This document shows positions 38,578 to 46,717 of a DNA stretch of 64,000 nt, piece after piece. Each line of letters opens with the position of its first letter. Within the stretch, counting starts at the first letter, position 1. The stretch lies in assembly GCF_014217565.1 (NCBI RefSeq), contig NZ_CP043661.1, positions 2,046,001 to 2,110,000 of the forward strand, in the 5' to 3' direction. This DNA comes from Kribbella qitaiheensis (GTDB taxonomy: Bacteria; Actinomycetota; Actinomycetes; Propionibacteriales; Kribbellaceae). The position numbers and the translations under genes are program-made. The notes below the pieces were generated by a model. It was not told the origin of the DNA, made no database searches, and worked only from the letters and a program-made list of their open reading frames with translations.

Positions 38578-39285
38578 ATGCTGACGCGGATTGAGGTTGT
38601 CGCCGATGCGGTTCGCGATCGATGCGTTCTGGTCACTGGGTTGTTGTCGCCACGGCGGCTGCCTGCCGGCGACGGCGTCGTACGGATCGCGCTGATTGCC
38701 GCCGGGGCACTGCTGTTGGCGGGCGATCAGGTTCGCATCGAGGTCTTTGTTCAAGGCTTGGTCAAAGTCGAGATCGTTGAGACGGCCGGCACTGTCGCCT
38801 ACCCGACCAGAGGCGGATCGAGCAGCTGGGAGGTCGACATCACGCTGACCGACGGCGCGACATTGAGCTGGCACGGCGAACCGTTCGTGGCCGCCGAGGA
38901 CGCCGAGGTGACCCGGACGACTCGGCTCGCGCTGGACGACGGTTGCACGGCGGCGCTTCGCGAGTCCCTGGTGTTCGGCCGGCACGGAGAGGTCGGCGGC
39001 ACCCTGTACGCCGTGCTGCGGGCCCATGTCGGCGGAGAACTCGTCTTGGCCGAAGACTTGGATCTCGCCCCTGACTCACGGGCTGGTTGGGCGGTCCTCG
39101 GGACGGCACGCTGCCTCGACACCGTGACGACGTTTGGCTTCCGCCTACCCGAGTCCGGTCAGACGCTTCAGCTTGAGCAACCCGGCTCGATTGCCCGGCG
39201 TCTGGTGGCCGCCCAGCATGAGAGCGACCTTGCGCAAACTTGGGCAGCTCTGCCGTGGCCTGACAAGATCTCCGCGTGCAGCTGA
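38578..39285 (+). CDS. ureD: Urease accessory protein UreD/UreH
   Basis: A 235-aa scaffold chaperone for nickel loading. Conserved traits are LSPRRLPAGDGVVRIALIAAGALLLAGDQV, WEVDITLTDGATLSWHGEPFVAAEDAEV and LRESLVFGRHGEVGGTLYAVLRA (the R-E-x-x-x-x-G-R motif). ATG 38578 lies 11 bases after ureG. It is the last gene of the urease operon and overlaps the next kinase start by ten bases. No ureE is seen in the window. Confidence 0.88.
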   Translation: MLTRIEVVADAVRDRCVLVTGLLSPRRLPAGDGVVRIALIAAGALLLAGDQVRIEVFVQGLVKVEIVETAGTVAYPTRGGSSSWEVDITLTDGATLSWHGEPFVAAEDAEVTRTTRLALDDGCTAALRESLVFGRHGEVGGTLYAVLRAHVGGELVLAEDLDLAPDSRAGWAVLGTARCLDTVTTFGFRLPESGQTLQLEQPGSIARRLVAAQHESDLAQTWAALPWPDKISACS

Positions 39286-39906
39286 ATCGAGACGAGGCCC
39301 TGGCTCGGGCGGTCAAGTTGGCAACCAGCGGGCAGCGCAGGATCCTCGGCATCACGGGAGCGCCCGCCGCCGGCAAGTCGACGTACGCCGAACAGCTCAC
39401 CGCCGGGCTGATCGGCCTCGGCCACGAGGTCGCGCTGGTGCCGATGGATGGGTACCACCTCGCGCAGGCCCGCGCTCGAGGAACTCGGGCTGGCTGCCGT
39501 GAAGGGGGCGCCGCAGACGTTCGACGGATACGGGTTCGCTGCGTTGCTCGACCGGTTGAAGAAGTCGCCCGAGGAGACGATCTGGGCGCCGCGGTTCGAT
39601 CGCGAACTGGAGGACTCGATCGCGGCGAGCATCCCGGTCGCCGCCGAGGTGAGTTTGGTGATCACCGAAGGCAATTACCTGCTGCTCGATTCGATGCCCT
39701 GGGCAACTGCCCGGTCGTTGCTCGACGAGGTCTGGTACGTCGATCTGTCCGAGGACCTGCGGCGCGAGAGGCTGGAGGCACGGCATCGGCGCTATGGTCG
39801 TTCGGTCGAGGAGGCGCACGAGCGGACGTACGGCAGCGACGAGGCGAACGCGCAGTTGATCGCTGCAACCAAACCCGCCGCCGACGCGATTCTTCACCTG
39901 CCCTGA
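39276..39906 (+). pseudogene. P-loop nucleoside/sugar kinase of the uridine-kinase/fructokinase type, frameshifted
   Basis: GTG 39276 starts an ORF with P-loop GITGAPAAGKSTYAEQL and VPMDGYHLA, typical of PanK/uridine-kinase-like sugar or nucleoside kinases. At about 39470 the frame shifts; the other frame continues PALEELGLAAVKGAPQTFDGYGFAALLDRLKK and runs to 39906 with ITEGNYLLLD and WYVDLSEDLRRERLEARHRRYGRS. One extra base in GCGCAGGCCCGCGC would account for it. Both halves are otherwise well preserved, so this is very recent decay or a sequencing error. It overlaps the end of ureD. Confidence 0.7.
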
Positions 39907-40116
39907 CCAGTCCACCAGATGGAACATATGCCTGGGGTTGCTGGTCACCTTCGGTCGGCCTCGGCCCTGTTTATGCGCGGGACGATCCATCACTTGGATC
40001 AAGATTTGGCTAGTCCAGAATCGACCGTTGGGCGCAAGGTTTGGACCGCTCAGCGGACAAGGTTTCGCGAATCGCCGTACTGGTTCTGACATGACCCCTG
40101 GACCGGGATAGTTTCG

Positions 40117-40202
40117 AAGTCCCCCCACGTGTGGTGGTCCCACTCCCCCCGGGACCCGCACGGGCGAGTGCCCCGATCCATGGTCGGGGCATTCGTTTTT
40201 TC
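40117..40202 (+). ncRNA. Probable 6C small RNA
   Basis: The actinobacterial 6C RNA is named for C-rich loops of at least six cytosines. Here CCCCCC occurs at 40121-40126 and again at 40145-40150 as the loop of a perfect hairpin, GGTCCC (40136-40141) with GGGACC (40151-40156). The transcript would end at the perfect terminator at 40169-40202. A promoter with CTGACA (40086-40091) and TAGTTT (40109-40114), 17 bases apart, fits a start near 40117. The gene lies alone between the kinase and P450 remnants. The RNA is known in Streptomyces and Mycobacterium, where it affects growth and DNA replication genes. Confidence 0.72.
40169..40202 (+). terminator. Rho-independent terminator of the probable 6C RNA
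   Basis: TGCCCCGA (40169-40176) pairs perfectly with TCGGGGCA (40184-40191), followed by TTCG and a run of six or seven T. This is the clearest intrinsic terminator in the window. Confidence 0.85.
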
Positions 40203-40231
40203 CGGTCCAGATCAGCTGAGGGATTCGGCCC

Positions 40232-40339
40232 GGATCAGAACGAGATCGGCAGCGAAGACGCCACCAGCCAGCACGTCATCGGCAGGGCGATGACGGCGCG
40301 GGATCAGAACGTGATCGGCAGCGCGACGACGCCGCGGGT
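40232..40339. repeat. Triplicated 3' end of the P450 gene
   Basis: The end of the P450 gene around its stop (ACGTGATCGGCAGCGCGACGACGCC, 40310-40334, in part) is repeated in diverged form at about 40273-40301 and 40241-40262, the last with the preceding GGATCAGA too. The extra copies lie beyond the stop codon, in the downstream spacer. Confidence 0.65.
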
Positions 40340-41061
40340 GCGCGGCGACTTTCTCCATTCGATGGAGTTCGTCGGTACTGCGAGTGCCAACTCTGGCAAC
40401 CGGTCGAGCAGTGCTTCGACCGCGATCGCGATCTCCATCCTGGCCAGTGGCACGCCGAGGCAGTAGTGGATCCCTTGCCCGAGCGCGAGCTGCCCACCGA
40501 CCGCGCGATCGAACGCGAGCCGCTCAGGCAGCTCGGCCGCGCGTCGCTCGGCCTCCGACTTCTTCGACCCGAACGTGCTCGCCGTGATCGGGGAACCGCG
40601 CGGAGTCGCGATTCGCGGACGCGACTCCGAGCAGCACTGTCTCGCCCGCCGGGATGACGACGCCTCCGATCGATACATCCTCGAGCGCGAACCGCCGGAT
40701 CGCGAGCGGCGCCGGTCCGCCGTACCGGAGAAACTCCTCAACGGCTGCCGGTAGCAACGACCGGTCCCTCGCAGTACGGCGTACTGGGTGGGGTTGTCGA
40801 GCAGGGCGAGTACCGCGTTGCCGATGAGATTCACGACGTTCTCGTAGCCCGCGGACAGGATCAGGAAGACCAGCGACGTCAGCTCATCGTCGTCGAGCGA
40901 GTCCCCCTCATCCCGCGCCGCGATCATGTCGCTGAGCAGGTCATCGGCCGGCGCCGCTCGCTTGGGCGATCAGTTCCGCGAAGAACTTGAGCGAAATGCG
41001 GGGTAGTCGGCGTACGGGTCGGGCGAGCTCACCGGCAAACCGTATCCGGGTGCCGAAACTT
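40304..41061 (-). pseudogene. Cytochrome P450 remnant
   Basis: Pieces of a bacterial P450 can be read in order on the minus strand but in different frames: VRKSFGTRIRFAGELARPVR (around 41050), the I-helix DELTSLVFLILSAGYENVVNLI (40927 frame), the K-helix with EEFLR (E-x-x-R) and IPAGETVLLGVASANRDSARFPD in another frame, then LALGQGIHYCLGVPLARMEI with the haem Cys. The N-terminal 150-200 residues are missing and at least two frameshifts are present. The usual Phe of the haem motif is Leu. Confidence 0.75.
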
Positions 41062-41135
41062 TTGCGGACCGTGTCGATTTTCGCCGATCGGATTCGACGT
41101 ATCAGTGAAGGCACCTACCAGGCAAGGAGACCGAG

Positions 41136-41333
41136 ATGTCCGAGAACACCGCCACCCAGATGATCGTCACAATGCTGGCCGAGGGAAACCCGGTCTGGTT
41201 CGTCGCCGCGATGGTGAACATGCGCAGCCACGACGTCTACCAGATCGGCAGAGCCGCCGGCTACCCCGACAAAACCAAACTCCGTCGAGCCGTCTGGTCC
41301 CACCAAAACCGCACCCGCCGCCTCGCCGCCTGA
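41136..41333 (+). CDS. Small helix-turn-helix-like protein, unknown function
   Basis: A 65-aa basic protein starting MSENTATQMIVTMLAEGNPVW, with GNPVWFVAAMVNMRSHDVYQIGRAAGYPDKTKLRRAVWSH, which has the look of a helix-turn-helix or homeodomain-like segment. CAAGGAGAC lies six bases upstream of ATG 41136, a very good ribosome-binding site. It stands between the P450 remnant and a monooxygenase gene. I do not recognise the family, but short proteins of this style are frequent in actinobacteria. Confidence 0.6.
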   Translation: MSENTATQMIVTMLAEGNPVWFVAAMVNMRSHDVYQIGRAAGYPDKTKLRRAVWSHQNRTRRLAA

Positions 41334-41613
41334 CTCGGACGCCGGTCTCCTTTCCACCCCGCCCCACCCCATCCGCCGCACTCGAAGCCGCCAGCACTAC
41401 GGCCGCCCGAGCCCGGCGGATGCGTCTTTCCCAGCACTCCCCCGTATCCTCGCCGCCCCTGACCCAGCCAGCCGCCACCCGCAGCGCGGCACTCACCTGA
41501 CGCACGGCGGCGGGGCGGGGCGTAGTACGGGGGTCTCGTTTTGACACAGCCGGGGGGGTGGACGGGTGGATAGCATCGAGGCTTCGACCGTCTTGTCGCT
41601 GAGGAGTGCAGTC

Positions 41614-41940
41614 ATGATCTTCATCACGGCCAAGTTCCAGATCTTGCCGGAGCACGCCGACAACTGGCCCGAGATCTCGGCCGACTTCACCGCCGCGACG
41701 CGGAACGAGGACGGCTGCCTGTGGTTCGACTGGTCGCGGTCTCTCGACGACTCGAACGAGTACGTGCTGGTGGAGGCCTTCCGCGACGGCGACGCCGGTG
41801 GCGCTCACGTCCAGTCCGACCACTTCAAGGCGGCCCAGCAGCACCTGCCGCCGCACCTCGCCTCGACCCCGAAGATCGTCAACTTCGAGGTCCCGCAGTC
41901 CGAGTGGTCCGAACTCGGCGAGATGGCCGTCGACCGCTGA
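41614..41940 (+). CDS. Antibiotic-biosynthesis-monooxygenase-fold protein (quinol monooxygenase-like)
   Basis: A 108-aa dimeric alpha/beta-barrel (ABM) protein. The opening IFITAKFQILPEHADNWPEISADFTAATRNEDGCLWFDWSRS and EYVLVEAFRDGDAGGAHVQSDHFKAA match the family seen in YgiN-like quinol monooxygenases and haem-degrading enzymes. ATG 41614 is supported by GAGGAG seven bases upstream. The true substrate cannot be fixed; the SDHF His is the usual conserved one. Confidence 0.8.
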   Translation: MIFITAKFQILPEHADNWPEISADFTAATRNEDGCLWFDWSRSLDDSNEYVLVEAFRDGDAGGAHVQSDHFKAAQQHLPPHLASTPKIVNFEVPQSEWSELGEMAVDR

Positions 41941-42088
41941 CGACCCGCAAATTTTAGGTGCCGGCCCGCCCCCGGGACCGGCACCTCCATTCCACGTCAC
42001 GCCCCGCCCCCGAACAACACCCCACCTACCTTTCCGCAGCCGCTACCCAACTGACAGACTGTGGGTACTTCGGATCGCGGCTGTGGAC

Positions 42089-42646
42089 TCAGTTCTCGCA
42101 GCCGATGCCGTCGCCGTCCCGGTCGAGTTTGCGTGCGTAACCCGGATCGCCGCGGTGGATGGGCGCCTTGCCTGCCGCGCGTACGGCGTCGCAGTTCGCG
42201 TAGGAGACAGACCCCGTCGTCGGCTTCGGCTTGGACGTCACCTTCGGTCTCGGCTTGGTGGTCGTGGGTCGCACGGTCGGCTTGGTGGTCGTGGGTCGCA
42301 CGGTCGGCTTGGTGGTCGTGGGTCGCACGGTCGGCTTGGTGGTCGCCTTCTTCACCGGTTTGATGGTCGGCGCCACTGACAGCAGTCCGGCCGGCTTCGA
42401 CGTGGTTGCCGTCGGCTTAACCGTCGGCTTGACGGTCGTCGGCGGCTTGGAACTCACCACTGTGCTCGGCTCGGTAGTCGCAACAGTCTCGGTCACCGTC
42501 TCCGGCGATGCCGCTTTACCAGTCGCGGTCTCGGCTCCACACCCGACGACCAGGACGATTCCCAGTAGCCCGGCGGCGATTTTGAGTCGGAACCACGTCG
42601 GTGGACGACTTGCCCAGGTCCTGAAGTACTTGAGGGTCGAAACCAC
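42089..42646 (-). CDS. Lipoprotein with Thr/Lys/Pro repeats and C-terminal Excalibur calcium-binding domain
   Basis: A 185-aa cell-surface protein. The N-terminus has a hydrophobic stretch AAGLLGIVLVVGC with a lipobox-like Cys, a Thr/Pro/Lys-rich stalk with three TVRPTTTKP repeats (coded by a 27-bp tandem repeat, about 42262-42342), and an Excalibur domain (YANCDAVRAAGKAPIHRGDP, with DRDGDGIGCEN at the very end) resembling an EF-hand calcium loop with two Cys. The start (GTG 42646) lies inside a tandem duplication shared with the end of the upstream dehydrogenase gene. Confidence 0.75.
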   Translation of the reverse strand: MVSTLKYFRTWASRPPTWFRLKIAAGLLGIVLVVGCGAETATGKAASPETVTETVATTEPSTVVSSKPPTTVKPTVKPTATTSKPAGLLSVAPTIKPVKKATTKPTVRPTTTKPTVRPTTTKPTVRPTTTKPRPKVTSKPKPTTGSVSYANCDAVRAAGKAPIHRGDPGYARKLDRDGDGIGCEN

Positions 42647-42686
42647 GTCGGTCGACGACCTGGGTCAGGTTCTGAAGTACTTGAGG
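42586..42686. repeat. 50-bp tandem duplication across a gene junction
   Basis: Unit 1 (42586-42635) and unit 2 (42636-42686) both begin TCGGAACCACGTCGG or TCGAAACCACGTCGG and end with CTGAAGTACTTGAGG. The right copy is the 3' end of the dehydrogenase gene; the left copy forms the 5' end of the Excalibur gene, so both proteins contain the string LKYFRT. Confidence 0.88.
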
Positions 42687-43459
42687 ATCTGACCGATGTC
42701 TTCGTTGGCGGCTTCTTCGTACGACGTGAGGCGTGTGTGGATCGCGCGGGCGATCGGGAGGTCGGCGGCGTCGGCAGCGAGTGCGACGTCCTTGGCGGCG
42801 AGGCGGATCGGGAAGTAGGCGCCTTCGGCAAAGGCGCGGCCGGCGATTCCTGCGAGGGGTGAGGCCGCCATTGCCTGTTTCACCTGTTCTTCGGGCAGGC
42901 CGAGTTTGTCCGCGAGGGCGAACGCCTCGCCGATCAGGGCGACCCCTTCGACCACCGTGTTGATCATCACCAGTTTGAGCGCCGCACCGGTCCCGACCGC
43001 GCCGGTCCGGTTGACGCTGCCGAACAGCTCGAGCAGCGGCATCACGTCATCGGCATCACCGCCGACGAAGAGCGACAGTTCCCCGCTCGCGGCCCGGTCG
43101 ACGCTACCCATCACCGGAGAGTCGACCAGCGTCACACCCTCCGGCAGCAGGTCCGCCACTTCCCGTACGGCGGCGGGGCCGATCGTCGACGCCTCGACCA
43201 AGATCGCGCCTTGTTTTAAGTCCGCCGCGAAAGACCGCACGACTTCTAGTACCGCGGTCGGGTCAGCGAGCATCGTCACCACGACATCCGCATCTCGTAC
43301 GGCGTCGGCCGGAGACGCCGCGACCTCAGTGAATCCGTCGGCCCGTCCGGGCGAGCGATTCCAAACCGTCAGTGGGTACCCGGCCTGTGCCACCCGCCGC
43401 GCCATCGGCCCGCCCATCGAGCCGAGCCCCAGGAACGCGATCTTGCTGTTCTCATCCAT
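42665..43459 (-). CDS. NAD(P)-dependent oxidoreductase of the 3-hydroxyisobutyrate dehydrogenase family
   Basis: A 264-aa enzyme, slightly shorter than typical (about 290). The Rossmann motif FLGLGSMGGPMARRV is at residues 8-23, the substrate motif DSPVMGSVDRAASGELSLFVGG, and the catalytic Lys in GAALKLVMINTV. ATG 43459 is chosen because it places the nucleotide-binding motif at the normal distance; the open frame extends 20 codons upstream. Family members oxidise beta-hydroxyacids or reduce semialdehydes and imines. It is divergent from a LysR gene that probably regulates it. Its last codons are duplicated into the next gene. Confidence 0.85.
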   Translation of the reverse strand: MDENSKIAFLGLGSMGGPMARRVAQAGYPLTVWNRSPGRADGFTEVAASPADAVRDADVVVTMLADPTAVLEVVRSFAADLKQGAILVEASTIGPAAVREVADLLPEGVTLVDSPVMGSVDRAASGELSLFVGGDADDVMPLLELFGSVNRTGAVGTGAALKLVMINTVVEGVALIGEAFALADKLGLPEEQVKQAMAASPLAGIAGRAFAEGAYFPIRLAAKDVALAADAADLPIARAIHTRLTSYEEAANEDIGQILKYFRT

Positions 43460-43468
43460 GTCGTCAAC

Positions 43469-43508
43469 GCTAGACACCGCTGAGCGATGTGAGTAGCGAA
43501 TGTCTAGC
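43469..43508. promoter_or_regulatory. Inverted repeat in the dehydrogenase/LysR divergent promoter
   Basis: GCTAGACA (43469-43476) and TGTCTAGC (43501-43508) are perfect 8-base inverted arms separated by 24 bases, lying across the 58-base divergent region. LysR-family binding is likely by position. Confidence 0.5.
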
Positions 43509-43517
43509 ATGGGACTC

Positions 43518-44409
43518 ATGCCTCAGCAGCATGACTTCTCCACCTCTCTCCTCCGGGTCTTCGTCGAGGTCGCCCGCCTTGGCTCGTTCACCGCGGCGGC
43601 GCCGGTCCTGGGCTACACCCAATCCGCGATTTCACGGCAAATTTCATCGCTTGAAGAAGAAGCCGATACCGCGCTCTTCGACCGCCTCCCCCGCGGAGTA
43701 CGCCTCACGGAACCCGGGCAGCGCCTCCTCAGCCACGCCGAGGCCGTCCTCGATCGGCTGGACGCGGCCCCGGCGCGAGTTGGCGGATCTCCGCGACCTG
43801 GCGACCGGCCGGTTGCGGGTGGCTGCCTTCGCTACGGCCGATGCTGCTCTGGTTCCCCAGGCCATCGCGGCTTTTCAACAGCGCCATCCGGCGGTGTCGG
43901 TGTCGCTCCGAGAAGGGTTCACGCCGGAATTGTTGGAGCTGCTCGGAGCCGGCGATGCCGACGTGGCGGTGGTGAGCTATCCGGACACGCGGCATCTTGA
44001 CGGGTTCGAGCTGCGGAAGGTCTGCGACGACTTCATGTACGTCGCGTTTCCCCATGATCATCGGCTCGCCGGTCAACGTCAGGTGCGGCTGACGGAGCTC
44101 CGCGACGAGGAGTGGATCGCCGGCAGCAGCCAGCCCGAGGACACGCTGATCAGCTCGTGCCTGCGGACCGGGTTCCGGCCGCACATCGGGTTCGTGGCCC
44201 GGGACTGGATGGCGAAGCAGGGATTCGTTGCTGCCGGCATCGGTATCACCCTCGTCCCGTCACTGGCGGCCGACGCGGTACGGCGTGACGTCAAGCTCGC
44301 CCTGGTCCATCCGGACGACATCCCACCCCGCCAGGTCTACTCAGCAATCACCAGCGGCCTCACCCCCTCCCCCGCCACCCAGGCCTTCCTCGACATACTT
44401 CACCGGTAG
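43518..44409 (+). pseudogene. LysR-family regulator, frameshifted
   Basis: The first frame has the LysR helix-turn-helix (LLRVFVEVARLGSFTAAAPVLGYTQSAISRQISSLEEE, RGVRLTEPGQRLL) to about 43770; a second frame continues RRELADLRDLATGRLRVAAFATADAALV and covers the effector domain to 44409, ending TPSPATQAFLDILHR. Removing one C from GCGGCCCCGGCGCGAG rejoins them. Start is uncertain among ATG 43500, 43509 and 43518. The near-perfect state of both parts leaves open a homopolymer error. It would regulate the divergent dehydrogenase gene. Confidence 0.75.
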
Positions 44410-44510
44410 GAAAGGCGCGGCTTCGCCCCGTCCCGCGCCACTCGAGCCTTCCGCGGCGTACTTCATCGGCAGGAAAGGGCGCGCGGCATCACCCCATCCC
44501 CGCCACTCGG
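44371..44510. repeat. Tandem duplication of the LysR gene 3' end
   Basis: Unit 1 (44371-44431) covers the last codons and stop of the LysR gene; unit 2 (44432-44497) is a diverged copy with the same TACTTCA(C/T)CGG(T/C)AGGAAAGG; unit 3 starts again CCCCGCCACTCGG at 44498. Unit lengths are about 61 and 66 bases. Confidence 0.8.
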
Positions 44511-44569
44511 GTATTGCTGGGCCCGGACCGTCCGGCATCGGCTCGCCACTGTCGTCAGTACGGGAGCGC

Positions 44570-45733
44570 GCAGGTGCACATGTCGAGCGCCACTCGGTCT
44601 GGCTGCACAACAGCATCCGCGGAGCCGTCGGACTGGCACTGGCGGTGCTGATCGCCGACCTGAGCGGCGTACAGCACTCCTTCTGGGTTGTGTTCGGCAC
44701 ACTCGCCGTACTGCGTTCCAACGCGCTGAGCACAGGCCAGAACGCACTACGCGGACTACTGGGCACGGTGGCCGGCATCATCATCGGCGGTGGTCTGGTA
44801 GTTGCCATCGGCACCAATACGACCGTTGCCTGGGTGCTGCTGCCGATCGCCGTCGCGCTGGCCAGCCTCGCACCTGCCGCATTCTCCTTCGCTGCCGGCC
44901 CGGCGGCGTTCACGGCGACTCTGCTGATTCTGTTCGACATCATCTCGCCCGCAGGCTGGGAGATCGGCCTGGTGCGGATCGAAGACTTAGCGATCGGCTC
45001 GGCAGTCAGTCTGCTGGTCGGTGTGCTGTTCTGGCCCCGCGGCGCGAGCTCCGCCTTCCGACAGGCACTTGCCGAGGCCTATTCGGACAGTGCGCACTAC
45101 CTACGCCAGGCAGTCGAGTACGGCGTGACCCGCTGCGACGCGACCTCGCAACCCGTACCCGAGCCTGCCGACGAAGGCCGACGGGCTGCAGCGGCGGCCC
45201 GGCGCCTCGACGACACTCTCCGGCGGCGGTTCCCGACGGTGACTGTCGACGAGGAGTCCATCTACGTCCGGGACGGTCGAGTGCTGACCTCCGCCGGCGT
45301 CAGCGCCGGTATCGACCTGGCGCTCGCGCTGATCGAAGAAGACTCCGGCGACGGACTGGCGCACGAGATCGCCAAGGACCTCGTCGTGTTCATGCGCCGC
45401 CGTGGCGCACAGCCGCAACTGTCGGTCCCGGCCCGGACCCCACGTCCGCACCGCGACCCGCTCCGCATCCTCATCGACGAGATCGCGGCCGATCCCGCGA
45501 GCAACCACAGCCTTTCGGGCATCGCTGCGCGAGCCGGTCTGAGTGAGCGGCACTTGTCCCGGCTCTTCAAAGCCGAGACAGGAATGACGCCGACCGCCTA
45601 CGTCCTGTCCGTCCGCCGGGAGGCGGCGCTCGCATTGGTAGAAGCCGGCGAAACTCTCGGGGCTGCGGCCCGGCACAGCGGTGTGGGCAGCGAAGAAACT
45701 CTCCGCCGGATCCTCAAAGCCGGCCGGGCCTGA
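44570..45733 (+). pseudogene. Chimeric frame: FUSC-type membrane half joined to GlxA-type regulator C-terminus
   Basis: The first half (SIRGAVGLALAVLIADLSGVQHSFWVVFGTLAVLRSNALSTGQNALRGLLGTVAG and helices to VLFWPRG) is the second membrane repeat of a FUSC/aromatic-acid exporter-like protein. After LDDTLRR the sequence becomes the end of a DJ-1/PfpI-plus-AraC (GlxA-type) regulator: VDEESIYVRDGRVLTSAGVSAGIDLALALIEEDSG, VVFMRRRGAQPQLSVPARTPRP, then the AraC helix-turn-helix GIAARAGLSERHLSRLFKAETGMTP. Neither half is complete. The frame is open back to 44228 inside the LysR gene, but no convincing start exists. A deletion fused two genes in frame. Confidence 0.7.
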
Positions 45734-45737
45734 CGGC

Positions 45738-45914
45738 TCAGCGCTTGCGGCCCCACCGACCCGTCGAGGTGCCGATTCCCGCCAGATGCAAGGCGATACA
45801 GAGTAATCCGGCCATCAGCAACGTCTGTGGCGTGAACGCATCACTCACCTTGGCATTGGCCCAATCCAAGATCAGCGCCAACCCGAAAATCACTGCGGCA
45901 ATGATAGCGAACAT
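45738..45914 (-). CDS. Small membrane protein, unknown function
   Basis: A 58-aa protein with two likely membrane helices (MFAIIAAVIFGLALILDW and TLLMAGLLCIALHLAGI) and a basic C-terminus TGRWGRKR. The start at 45914 is set by GGAGACTGAC upstream on the minus strand. Small two-helix proteins of this kind are widespread in actinobacteria. It ends just after the chimeric frame on the other strand. Confidence 0.6.
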   Translation of the reverse strand: MFAIIAAVIFGLALILDWANAKVSDAFTPQTLLMAGLLCIALHLAGIGTSTGRWGRKR

Positions 45915-46085
45915 GTCAGTCTCCCAACGACAGGGCGAACAGGGCGGCTCATCTAACGCCACGCCCGGTACCCACCGCAACCCCGAACCGAACCCCTCAC
46001 CAGACCAACATCAGATAATCCACCTCTTGCAAAAATCTCCGCCAACCCGCGACGACGCCTCCGCGGTACCAGCACTTGGTTGGGC

Positions 46086-46101
46086 GTATCAAATTTGATA
46101 C
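46086..46101. promoter_or_regulatory. Perfect 16-bp palindrome upstream of XRE gene
   Basis: GTATCAAATTTGATAC lies 10 bases before the XRE start codon and is AT-rich against its background. It probably carries both the promoter -10 region and the autoregulatory operator of the XRE protein. Confidence 0.65.
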
Positions 46102-46110
46102 CTTCATCAG

Positions 46111-46713
46111 GTGGAGGTCGCGGAGTACGAACGAGAGCAGATTGCGGCAGACCTGCGGTCGGCGCTGGCTGACACCGGTCTGACGCAGGAGGCGTTCGCG
46201 CGCCTTCTCGGCACCTCACGCCCGCGCCTGTCTGCCTATCTCAGCGGCAGAACAATCCCCTCCGCCGCTCTCTACCAGCGAGCTTTGCGGACCGCGGCAG
46301 GCCTCAAGAGCAGTCGCCTTCATGGCTGGATGACTCCGGATCGGACTATCGACGAGATCAACGAGTCACTTGCTGACGGCAATGAGGAATGGGCGTTCAA
46401 GCTGGCCTTGCAGGCAAGGGATCAACTCGCCTACATGCTGCAGAACAACGACCCCGGTAGCGATGCCTGGTTGCGTCGGAGTCACGAGGTTTCGGATCCG
46501 CGCTTCGAGACCTTGCTCGCCGCCCTGGTCGAGCACGAATTCGAACAACACAACAGCCCCCGGATCCCGGAGTGGACAAGGAGGCTCACCTTGCGAACCC
46601 CCTGGCTGCACCCCAACCTCCGCCGAGGAGCCGCCTGGACCCGAAAGCACACACCGGACTGGCTCTCCACGCGCGGCATCTACATCTCCGAGCACGACCT
46701 ACTAACGGCGTGA
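46111..46713 (+). CDS. XRE-family regulator, likely antitoxin-like partner of a nucleotidyltransferase
   Basis: A 200-aa protein. The helix-turn-helix is LRSALADTGLTQEAFARLLGTSRPRLSAYLSGRTIPSAALYQRA. The C-terminal part has PDRTIDEINESLADGNEEWAFKLALQARDQL and RFETLLAALVEHEFEQ, as found in regulators that precede AbiEii/DUF6036-type nucleotidyltransferase genes in actinobacteria. GTG 46111 is just downstream of a perfect palindrome. The downstream partner is decayed, leaving the regulator intact. Confidence 0.8.
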   Translation: MEVAEYEREQIAADLRSALADTGLTQEAFARLLGTSRPRLSAYLSGRTIPSAALYQRALRTAAGLKSSRLHGWMTPDRTIDEINESLADGNEEWAFKLALQARDQLAYMLQNNDPGSDAWLRRSHEVSDPRFETLLAALVEHEFEQHNSPRIPEWTRRLTLRTPWLHPNLRRGAAWTRKHTPDWLSTRGIYISEHDLLTA

Positions 46714-46717
46714 TCGG

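Noticed and set aside
44228..44570. Extended N-terminus of the chimeric FUSC/GlxA frame from ATG 44228
   Set aside because: This part overlaps the end of the LysR gene and the tandem repeats, so it is out-of-frame shadow rather than protein.
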